In this document: piece after piece, positions 1-7,206 of the stretch
How the letters are laid out: each line of letters starts with the position of its first letter
Numbering within the stretch: the stretch's first letter is position 1
Notes under the pieces: generated by a model
Database searches by the model: none
The model's input: only the letters and a program-made list of their open reading frames with translations
Told to the model about the DNA's origin: nothing
Translations under genes and position numbers: made by a program
Assembly (NCBI GenBank): GCA_947466555.1
Contig: CANIFK010000262.1
Span: forward strand, 1-7,206
DNA length: 7,206 nt
Origin: Acidobacteriota bacterium
Lineage (GTDB): Bacteria; Acidobacteriota; Terriglobia; Bryobacterales; Bryobacteraceae
Direction: 5' to 3'

Positions 1-282
1 ACGGCGATGTTGGGAGAGATCCTGACGTCGCTCGAATCGCAGCTGGATGAGCGTCGCGGGATCGTCCGGGCGCAAGTCGAGTCGTCGCGGCCGTTGGATG
101 AGGCGCAACGCCAGCAGATCGAGGCGGCGTTGGGCCGGGCGACTGGCAAGCAGGTGTTCGGGCAGTATAAGGTAGACGAGGCGCTGATCGGGGGACTGGT
201 CGCGCGCGTTGGATCCCGGGTATATGACGGTTCGGTGCGCGGCCAATTGCAGGCCATGCGCGTCCGTCTGGTGCGGTCTTAA
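1..282 (+). CDS. atpH: ATP synthase F1 subunit delta, C-terminal half (partial at left edge)
   Basis: This is the end of the delta subunit, the stator protein that ties the top of the alpha3beta3 head to the peripheral b-subunit stalk of F1Fo ATP synthase at the inner membrane. The reading frame is open from base 1 (the first two codons are Thr-Ala), so the gene begins upstream. The visible 93 residues are about half of the usual 175-185. The C-terminal region has the family pattern GGLVARVG followed by a D-G-S-V-R-G stretch and a final basic helix, which is the conserved delta/OSCP signature. The stop is TAA at 280-282. It is the first gene of a tight series delta-alpha-gamma-beta-epsilon. 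Methionine codon 7-9 is internal and not a likely start. Identification rests on the motif and on synteny. Confidence 0.95.
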   Translation, partial: TAMLGEILTSLESQLDERRGIVRAQVESSRPLDEAQRQQIEAALGRATGKQVFGQYKVDEALIGGLVARVGSRVYDGSVRGQLQAMRVRLVRS

Positions 283-310
283 GTCAGGTTTCTAGAGAAA
301 ACGTCACAGT

Positions 311-1813
<1,503 letters not shown>

Positions 1814-1816
1814 GCC

Positions 1817-2680
1817 ATGCCATCGTTAATCGACTTCCGCCGGCGAATTCGCTCGGTTAAAAATACGCAGCAGATCACGAAGGCCATGAAGATGGTCTCG
1901 GCGGCGAAACTGCGCCGCGCGCAGGACGCGGTGATTGCGGCGCGGCCGTTTGCGAACTCGCTGCGGCAGATGCTGGCCAACGTCGCCAACGCGACCAAAG
2001 GCAGCGACACGGCGGCGGAGAATCCGCTGCTGGTGGTGCGGCCCGAGGAGCGGGTGTTGGTGATCATCATCAACGCCGACCGCGGACTGGCCGGGGCGTT
2101 CAGCACCAATATCAATCGTGGCGCGCAGAAGTTCCTGACCGAGGACAAAGCGGGCAAGACGGTTGAAATTGAGGCTGTGGGCAAGAAGGCGCGCGACTAC
2201 TTCCGCCGCCGCGGCTTCACGATTTCGGGCGAGATGATGAACGTGACCAAGGCTCCCAAGTACGCCGATGCGGCGACGTTGGGGCGCAAGGTTGTGGAGC
2301 GTTATTCGAACGGCGAAGTGGACTCGGTTTACCTGGTCTACAACGAGTTCAAAAGCGTGATGGCGGCCCGTTTGGACATCGTGCAACTGCTGCCGGTTCC
2401 GTTGCCGCAGGAACAGGCGAGCGTGGACTACATTTTCGAACAGCCGGCGGAAGAACTGCTGGCGACGCTGCTGCCGCGTTATGTGGAAGTGGCGATTTAT
2501 CGGGCGATTCTGGAGTCGACCGCGGCCGAACATGCCGCGCGTATGACGGCGATGGATTCTGCATCCTCGAATGCCGCCGATGTGATTGAACGGCTGACCC
2601 TGTACATGAACCGTGTACGCCAGGCCAGCATTACCCGCGAAATTATTGAAGTCGTGAGCGGCGCTTCGGCGCTCGACTAG
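1817..2680 (+). CDS. atpG: ATP synthase F1 subunit gamma
   Basis: Gamma is the central shaft that rotates inside alpha3beta3 and couples proton flow to ATP synthesis. At 287 residues it matches the usual length. The N-terminal helix has the family pattern (RIRSVKNTQQITKAMKMVSA, about 11-30). The Rossmann-like middle domain includes NADRGLAGAFS (86-96). The C-terminal helix has EHAARMTAMDSASSNA (238-253) and then NRVRQASITREI, ending in the conserved V-S-G-A-S-A-L. N- and C-terminal helices form the coiled-coil shaft. No chloroplast-type redox cysteine loop is seen. The ATG follows the atpA stop by only 3 bases, and the ribosome-binding purines (AGG, about 1807-1809) lie inside the end of atpA, so translation is probably coupled. 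The last codons fold into strong RNA hairpins (see separate entry). Confidence 0.99.
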   Translation: MPSLIDFRRRIRSVKNTQQITKAMKMVSAAKLRRAQDAVIAARPFANSLRQMLANVANATKGSDTAAENPLLVVRPEERVLVIIINADRGLAGAFSTNINRGAQKFLTEDKAGKTVEIEAVGKKARDYFRRRGFTISGEMMNVTKAPKYADAATLGRKVVERYSNGEVDSVYLVYNEFKSVMAARLDIVQLLPVPLPQEQASVDYIFEQPAEELLATLLPRYVEVAIYRAILESTAAEHAARMTAMDSASSNAADVIERLTLYMNRVRQASITREIIEVVSGASALD

Positions 2681-2695
2681 AGCGCGTCAGAGCGC
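2661..2695 (+). promoter_or_regulatory. Competing RNA hairpins at the atpG/atpD junction
   Basis: Three elements can pair alternatively. First, GCGC (2661-2664), TTCG, GCGC (2669-2672) forms a short stem closed as c(UUCG)g, an exceptionally stable tetraloop. Second, GCGCTC (2669-2674), GACTA, GAGCGC (2680-2685) is a perfect 6-bp stem that spans the atpG stop codon (2678-2680). Third, another GAGCGC copy (2690-2695) could pair with 2669-2674 instead and would end directly against the atpD ribosome-binding site (2696-2701). The pairings are seen in the sequence. A role in translation coupling, RNA processing or setting the gamma:beta ratio is inference, and GC richness together with the conserved end of gamma could produce part of this by chance. 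Confidence 0.4.
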
Positions 2696-2701
2696 AAGGA
2701 G
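2696..2701 (+). promoter_or_regulatory. Ribosome-binding site of atpD
   Basis: AAGGAG is the strongest Shine-Dalgarno match in the operon. It lies 13 bases before the ATG at 2715, which is longer than the usual 5-9. No in-frame ATG, GTG or TTG lies closer, and the protein N-terminus at 2715 agrees with the family, so the start stands. A strong site fits the need for three beta per gamma. Confidence 0.6.
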
Positions 2702-2714
2702 TTTTGATCGAACC

Positions 2715-4166
<1,452 letters not shown>

Positions 4167-4175
4167 GACCCGCAT

Positions 4176-4583
4176 ATGGCGGAAACGTTCGAACTCGAAG
4201 TGGCAACTCCGGACCGTCTGCTGGTCAAAGACCAGGTGACGGAAGCCCAGATTCCCGCATTAAACGGGTTTCTGGGTGTGTTGCCGGAACATGCTCCGCT
4301 GCTGTCGGAACTGGGCAGCGGACTGCTGTCCTACACGGTCGGTGGCAAGGCGCATTCGGTGGTGGTGTCCGGCGGTTGGGTGGAAGTGCAGCCCCACGGG
4401 ACACGTGTACTGGCGAAGACGGCGGAGCGGCCGGACGAGATCGATCTGAAGCGCGCCCAGGAGTCCCTGGACCGTGCGGAACGGCGTTTGAAAGAGTCAG
4501 GGGAATGGGATATCGCTCGTGCCTTGCAGGCGGCGGAACGTGCCCGTGCCCGTGTGGAAGCCGCGTCGAAATCGGGCCGTTAA
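4176..4583 (+). CDS. atpC: ATP synthase F1 subunit epsilon
   Basis: Epsilon sits at the foot of the gamma shaft, joins it to the c-ring and can inhibit ATP hydrolysis through its C-terminal helices. At 135 residues it has typical length. The N-terminal beta-sandwich (about 1-85) contains the family segment GFLGVLPEHAPLLSELGSG (31-49) and GGWVEVQ (66-72). The C-terminal part (about 88-131) is a two-helix hairpin rich in Ala, Arg and Glu. It has IDLKRA (89-94), matching the I/L-D-x-x-R-A pattern that binds ATP in Bacillus-type epsilon, so an ATP-sensing inhibitory domain is possible; binding itself cannot be judged from sequence. It is the last protein gene of the operon and is followed by a hairpin. 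Confidence 0.98.
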   Translation: MAETFELEVATPDRLLVKDQVTEAQIPALNGFLGVLPEHAPLLSELGSGLLSYTVGGKAHSVVVSGGWVEVQPHGTRVLAKTAERPDEIDLKRAQESLDRAERRLKESGEWDIARALQAAERARARVEAASKSGR

Positions 4584-4616
4584 TGGCTTATCGGCGTTGG
4601 GTCTGCTAAACTAGTT

Positions 4617-4648
4617 AGGTTGACATGCCGGGTGGGCAAGTCAACTTT
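4617..4648 (+). terminator. Probable terminator of the atp operon
   Basis: GTTGAC (4619-4624) pairs with GTCAAC (4640-4645). After an A/A mismatch, TGCC (4626-4629) pairs with GGCA (4635-4638) around the 5-base loop GGGTG. The stem can extend outward by a G-T and an A-T pair and is followed by TTT (4646-4648). The T run is short, so this may be a weak or partial terminator that lets some transcripts run into the tRNA. The left arm contains TTGACA (4620-4625), a perfect -35 consensus, 17 bases upstream of a poor -10 (AACTTT, 4643-4648). The same DNA could therefore help drive the tRNA. The structure is seen; function is inferred. Confidence 0.55.
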
Positions 4649-4654
4649 CCGGAT

Positions 4655-4732
4655 CGGGCCGTAGCGCAGCCTGGCTAGCGCGCTTGCTTGGGGTGCAAGA
4701 GGTCCCGGGTTCAAATCCCGGCGGCCCGACCA
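4655..4732 (+). tRNA. tRNA-Pro, anticodon GGG
   Basis: A complete cloverleaf can be drawn. The acceptor stem is CGGGCCG (4655-4661) with CGGCCCG (4722-4728). The D stem is GCGC (4664-4667) with GCGC (4678-4681) around a 10-base loop. The anticodon stem is CTTGC (4683-4687) with GCAAG (4695-4699). The seven-base loop TTGGGGT places anticodon GGG at 4690-4692, with G37 next to it as expected for a TrmD (m1G37) substrate. The T stem is CCGGG/CCCGG with loop TTCAAAT (4710-4716). The discriminator is A4729 and the CCA end is encoded (4730-4732). The C1-G72 pair with A73 fits bacterial proline tRNAs. It reads the CCC and CCU proline codons. It lies 71 bases after atpC and may be co-transcribed or have its own weak promoter. 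Confidence 0.97.
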
Positions 4733-4749
4733 AATAAACCCTACGTTTT

Positions 4750-4768
4750 GACCCCACTTGTTGGGGTC
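4750..4768. terminator. Hairpin terminator between the tRNA and the convergent regulator
   Basis: GACCCCA (4750-4756) and TGGGGTC (4762-4768) form a perfect 7-bp stem with the 5-base loop CTTGT. On the + strand it is followed by TTACTGTTT, a loose T-rich stretch that suits the tRNA transcript. On the - strand it starts one base after the stop codon of the convergent gene (4769-4771) but is followed by CAAAACG rather than a T run. It is thus best read as the tRNA terminator, with a likely mRNA 3'-end or barrier role for the convergent gene. Confidence 0.6.
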
Positions 4769-6877
4769 TTACTGTTTGAGCTCTGCGATGAAAACGTTGC
4801 CTTTGGCCTCGTTGAATTCGTAGGCAACGCGGGTGCCGTCGGGCGACCAGCGGGGGTAGCGCACGTACTGGCGCAGGGGCAGGTCCGGGGTGAGACGCCG
4901 GAGTTGACGGGATTCGCGGGAGACAGCGTGGATGGCCCAACCGTCTCCGGTGTTGCCGGCGAGGATGAGTTGCTTGGAGTCGGCCGACCAGCCGCCGGCG
5001 TACCAGGTGCCGGGCTGGGTGACGAGAGGCGTGATGTTGCCTCCGCTGGCGGGAATCACCCAAACCTCCGTGGCGCCTGGGCGCAGGCGCTGCACTTCGA
5101 TCCACTGATTGTCCGGGGAGAGGCTGGCGAAGCCGTGGGCGAGCGGGCCCTGGGTAAGTTGGGTGCGCTGCCCGGTGGTCATATCCAGCTTCCAAACCTG
5201 ATGCAGCGGGTCGATGCTATGGAAGACGACGGTCCGCCCATCGGCGCCAAAGAACGGCTGGACGATCGGGGCGGAGACTGCGTGGACAGCGACCGCGCCA
5301 TCGGCGAGCGAGATGTCGTGGATTTCCTGTCCCCGCGCATTCGGGGCAACGGCGAGATATCGAACGACGCTTCCGTTGTTGACAAAGCGCGGGTAGTGCT
5401 GGCTATGGGTGCCGCGTCCGAGGGAAACCGGCGCGGACCCATCGAGACGGTGGAGCCAGGTCTGGGCCGGGCGGCCGACGGGCAGTTTGGTGTAGAGGAT
5501 GGCTTTGCCATCGTCGGCCCAGACCGGCATGTTGTAGCGGTAGCCGGTGTCGCGGACGATGTCGGCGGCGGCGCCGGTGGAGAGGTCCTTCACCATAATC
5601 TGGCTGGCGCTGAGGACGGCGCTATAGGAAAGGCGCGTGCCGTTGGGAGATATAGCCAGATCGCGTGGCGCGCCGAGGCTGGGGTGGTAGATGAGCTCCG
5701 GATTTCCGGCCGGGGTAAGGCTGGAGGGCTGGAGCGGGAGATGCCAGACGCCGATGTCGCCGTTGAGTTTGGCGCTGATGTAGTAGAGATGGCGGTCATC
5801 CCGAGAGAAGCAGGCGCTGCCGATGCCGACGGTAATGCCGCCAGCGAGTTCGAAGTGTTTCCGCGGCGCGCTGCCCTCGATGGGAATGGACCACAGACTG
5901 GCGACACGGGACACGTAGTTGATGAAGCGGATTTCCTTACTGTCCGGGCTCCAGGAGGGAAAGGCCTGACCGCCGGTGAAGGTGGCGTGGGGCGTTAGCT
6001 CCCGGGGCGTGCCGCCGGCGGCGGGGACGATCCAGAGGGAGGACTCCGGGACGGGGAAGTAGAAGTCGGTGGGGCTGAGGCTGGGGCGATGCTGGGAGAG
6101 GAAGGCGATCCATTTCCCGTCGGGTGACCAGACGGGCTGGGCGCCGAATTGGGTTAGCCGTTCGATGTTGCCGCCGTGGGTGGGGGTGCGGTAGATGCCG
6201 GGCGTTTTGAAGGAGCTGAAGGCGAGAGACTGGCCGTCGGGGGAGAACGTTGGGAAGAAGTTTTGGCCGGCGTTGGCGGTGACCTGGGTATCACGGCCAT
6301 CGCCTTCGACGGGGCGGACGTAGATTTCAAAAGAACCGGAGCGGTCAGAGGCGTAGGCCAGGAGATGGCCGTCGGGGGAGAAGGTGGCGTTGACGTCGAG
6401 ACCGCTGCCGGCGGTGACCTGGGCGTTGGTGAGGAAAAGGGGAATGGCGGCGGGGGATTGGCGGTAATAGAGAAACGCGCCCAGTGCGAGAAGGGGAATG
6501 GCGGCGAGGGGGTAGAGGCTGCGGCGAGGCGAGATCTGTTTGGACGGCGGGTCGGCGTCGGGTTGGGCGAGGAAACGGTAGCCGATGGTGGGAATGGTTT
6601 CGATGAAGCGGGGTTCCTTTGAATCGTCGCCGAGGGCCTTGCGGAGTTGGGCGACGGCGCGGGTGAGGGCGTTGTCGGTGACGGCGGTATCGGGCCAGAC
6701 GGCGGTCATGATCTCGTCCTTGGAGACGGCGCGGCCTGTATTTTCGATGAGAAACTGCAGGAGGCGGAAGGCCTTCGGTTCGAGGGGGCGCGCAACGCCA
6801 TCGACGGTAAGTTGTAGATTCGAATGATCTACGACGACGTTACCGAAGCGATGGGTCTCTTTGACGTGCGGCATCAC
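4769..6877 (-). CDS. CadC/ToxR-like membrane regulator: winged helix, TM helix, beta-propeller repeats
   Basis: This 702-residue protein probably senses something outside the cytoplasm and controls transcription from the membrane. Residues 8-103 form an OmpR/PhoB-type winged helix, with LEPKAFRLLQFLIENTG (32-48), a probable recognition helix at about 68-82 (DNALTRAVAQLRKAL) and the closing wing IPTIGYRF. After a basic linker (SPRRS, 116-120) comes one hydrophobic segment (about 121-138), giving an N-in, C-out topology. The rest holds PD40/TolB-like repeat motifs of the type (F/W)SPDG at about 167, 211, 250, 309, 357, 409, 453, 497, 543, 586, 630 and 677, roughly 40-60 residues apart. Twelve blades would fit two six-bladed propellers. 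No receiver, kinase or enzyme domain is seen. The start could be GTG (6877) or the adjoining ATG (6874); the Shine-Dalgarno-like GGAGAGG is 11 or 14 bases away. The ligand and targets are unknown. Confidence 0.9.
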   Translation of the reverse strand: MMPHVKETHRFGNVVVDHSNLQLTVDGVARPLEPKAFRLLQFLIENTGRAVSKDEIMTAVWPDTAVTDNALTRAVAQLRKALGDDSKEPRFIETIPTIGYRFLAQPDADPPSKQISPRRSLYPLAAIPLLALGAFLYYRQSPAAIPLFLTNAQVTAGSGLDVNATFSPDGHLLAYASDRSGSFEIYVRPVEGDGRDTQVTANAGQNFFPTFSPDGQSLAFSSFKTPGIYRTPTHGGNIERLTQFGAQPVWSPDGKWIAFLSQHRPSLSPTDFYFPVPESSLWIVPAAGGTPRELTPHATFTGGQAFPSWSPDSKEIRFINYVSRVASLWSIPIEGSAPRKHFELAGGITVGIGSACFSRDDRHLYYISAKLNGDIGVWHLPLQPSSLTPAGNPELIYHPSLGAPRDLAISPNGTRLSYSAVLSASQIMVKDLSTGAAADIVRDTGYRYNMPVWADDGKAILYTKLPVGRPAQTWLHRLDGSAPVSLGRGTHSQHYPRFVNNGSVVRYLAVAPNARGQEIHDISLADGAVAVHAVSAPIVQPFFGADGRTVVFHSIDPLHQVWKLDMTTGQRTQLTQGPLAHGFASLSPDNQWIEVQRLRPGATEVWVIPASGGNITPLVTQPGTWYAGGWSADSKQLILAGNTGDGWAIHAVSRESRQLRRLTPDLPLRQYVRYPRWSPDGTRVAYEFNEAKGNVFIAELKQ

Positions 6878-6888
6878 AAAAGCATTAT
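6861..6888 (+). promoter_or_regulatory. Candidate sigma70-type promoter for the aspartyl protease gene
   Basis: TTGACG (6861-6866, five of six consensus bases) is separated by 16 bases from CATTAT (6883-6888, four of six). Transcription would start near 6895 and leave a leader of about 60 bases. The promoter lies over the first codons of the divergent regulator, so a regulator bound here could affect both genes. This is a consensus match only. Confidence 0.35.
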
Positions 6889-6889
6889 C
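6884..6889 (-). promoter_or_regulatory. Candidate -10 box on the regulator strand
   Basis: Read on the - strand this is GATAAT, five of six bases of the -10 consensus, overlapping the + strand -10 candidate. I find no good -35 at 15-19 bases upstream. If used, transcription would begin at about 6877, at the regulator start codon itself, giving a nearly leaderless mRNA. This excludes use of the GGAGAGG ribosome site, so only one of the two readings can be right for a given transcript. Confidence 0.2.
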
Positions 6890-6895
6890 CTCTCC
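6889..6895 (-). promoter_or_regulatory. Shine-Dalgarno-like site of the regulator gene
   Basis: On the - strand the sequence is GGAGAGG, 11 bases before GTG (6877) and 14 before ATG (6874). The GTG spacing is closer to normal. GGAG is also 6 bases before a three-codon reading frame (6885-6874, Met-Leu-Leu-stop) whose TGA overlaps the ATG as TGATG. Confidence 0.45.
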
Positions 6896-6916
6896 GGGAG
6901 AACCATCACGGTCTCC
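6891..6916. promoter_or_regulatory. Overlapping dyads in the divergent intergenic region (possible operator)
   Basis: TCTCC (6891-6895), G, GGAGA (6897-6901) is a perfect odd palindrome. GGAGAACC (6897-6904), ATCAC, GGTCTCC (6910-6916) is a second dyad with one unpaired A. The 5-mer TCTCC/GGAGA thus occurs three times in 26 bases between two divergent starts. This would suit an autoregulatory operator for the winged-helix protein or an RNA structure in either leader. It is a visible pattern; binding is inference. Confidence 0.35.
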
Positions 6917-6954
6917 TCACGACTTCTGTAGGGCTGGGCGGCTACCTTGCCGTC

Positions 6955-7206
6955 ATGACCCTTTCCCTTCGATTCAGCCTATTGATTTTAGCAACCGCCT
7001 GGACGGCGGCGGCTACTCCGTTAGCCGTCCGCCAGGGGCGTCCGGTGGTGGACGGAGTGTACGTGAACGGGAACGGACCGTTTCGCTTCCTCCTGGACAC
7101 GGGCGCGGAAAGCAGCCAGTTAGATGTACGCGTGGCGAAAGAGATTGGACTCGTGGCGGAGTACCGGGTGGAGTTGGCGGCGCTGGGCGGCATGCGGCGG
7201 GTGCCA
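6955..7206 (+). CDS. Secreted retropepsin-like aspartyl protease family protein (partial at right edge)
   Basis: An open frame from ATG 6955 runs through the window end, giving 84 residues. Residues 1-20 look like a Sec signal peptide: a short n-region with Arg6, a hydrophobic core (FSLLILATAW) and an Ala-rich end suggesting cleavage after about Ala20. The mature part starts with a VDGVYVNGNG strand-turn pattern and then FLLDTGAESSQLD (45-57). This is the D-T-G-A active-site motif of single-domain retropepsin-like proteases (Asp_protease families), with Asp48 as the catalytic residue; such enzymes work as dimers or as two-lobed chains. A second lobe could lie beyond the edge. It probably acts in the periplasm or outside the cell. 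No strong ribosome-binding site precedes the ATG. The antisense frame over the same bases is judged spurious. The substrate is unknown. Confidence 0.8.
   Translation, partial: MTLSLRFSLLILATAWTAAATPLAVRQGRPVVDGVYVNGNGPFRFLLDTGAESSQLDVRVAKEIGLVAEYRVELAALGGMRRVP

Noticed and set aside
1826..2533. 235-residue open frame on the - strand over atpG
   Set aside because: Same shadow pattern, antisense to a complete gamma subunit, with no motif of its own.
4655..4732. tRNA gene as an integration site for a mobile element
   Set aside because: No integrase gene and no second copy of the tRNA 3' end is seen in the window; the flanking genes look chromosomal.
4655..4768. tRNA followed by a terminator resembling a T-box leader
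   Set aside because: The tRNA folds as a complete functional cloverleaf with CCA, and no aminoacyl-tRNA synthetase or amino acid gene follows on the + strand; the T-box core features are absent.
4688..5998. 436-residue open frame on the + strand starting inside the tRNA
   Set aside because: It begins within the tRNA-Pro gene, crosses the terminator, and runs antisense to the propeller repeats; Gly/Val/Ala/Asp-rich with no domain. The - strand frame has clear winged-helix and PD40 motifs.
6231..6382. Identical 17-base direct repeats (6231-6247 and 6366-6382) and further near copies
   Set aside because: They encode the recurring FSPDG-type motif of successive propeller blades, so protein repeat structure explains them; not a mobile or regulatory repeat.
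6176..6622. Gly-rich 148-residue + strand frame
   Set aside because: Antisense to the regulator's TM and first propeller blades; the glycine runs reflect the reverse complement of proline/serine-rich codons.
6942..7193. 83-residue - strand frame at the right edge
   Set aside because: The + strand frame from 6955 has a signal peptide and the DTGA active-site motif, so this is its shadow.

Overview
The window is a GC-rich bacterial chromosome segment. Its left two thirds (1-4583) is the F1 end of an ATP synthase operon in the standard order delta-alpha-gamma-beta-epsilon (atpH, cut by the window edge, then atpA, atpG, atpD, atpC), all on the + strand with gaps of 3 to 34 bases. All five are intact in what can be seen and carry the expected nucleotide-binding and subunit-contact motifs. 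The membrane (Fo) genes and the operon promoter are not in the window and would be expected upstream of base 1.

Region 4584-4768 is the operon end: a hairpin with a short T run after atpC, a complete tRNA-Pro(GGG) with encoded CCA (4655-4732), and a second strong hairpin (4750-4768). The second hairpin lies one base from the stop codon of a convergent gene, so it probably serves as a shared barrier.

Region 4769-6877 (- strand) encodes a 702-residue membrane regulator. An OmpR/CadC-type winged helix at the N-terminus is followed by one transmembrane helix, then about twelve PD40/TolB-like beta-propeller repeats predicted to lie outside the cytoplasm. Divergent from it, after a 77-base intergenic region with overlapping dyads and promoter-like boxes, starts a secreted retropepsin-like aspartyl protease family protein (6955 onward), cut by the right edge.

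The organism is probably an acidobacterium of the Solibacter/Bryobacter type. That is an inference from high GC, the winged-helix/TM/WD40-like regulator architecture that is abundant in that group, and the secreted DTGA-type aspartyl protease homologue; no database search was run. The ATP synthase part is ordinary housekeeping DNA. The less ordinary places are the RNA structures at the atpG/atpD junction, the compact terminator/tRNA/terminator block, and the divergent regulator/protease control region. I see no convincing new multi-gene system, CRISPR array, insertion sequence or phage element.
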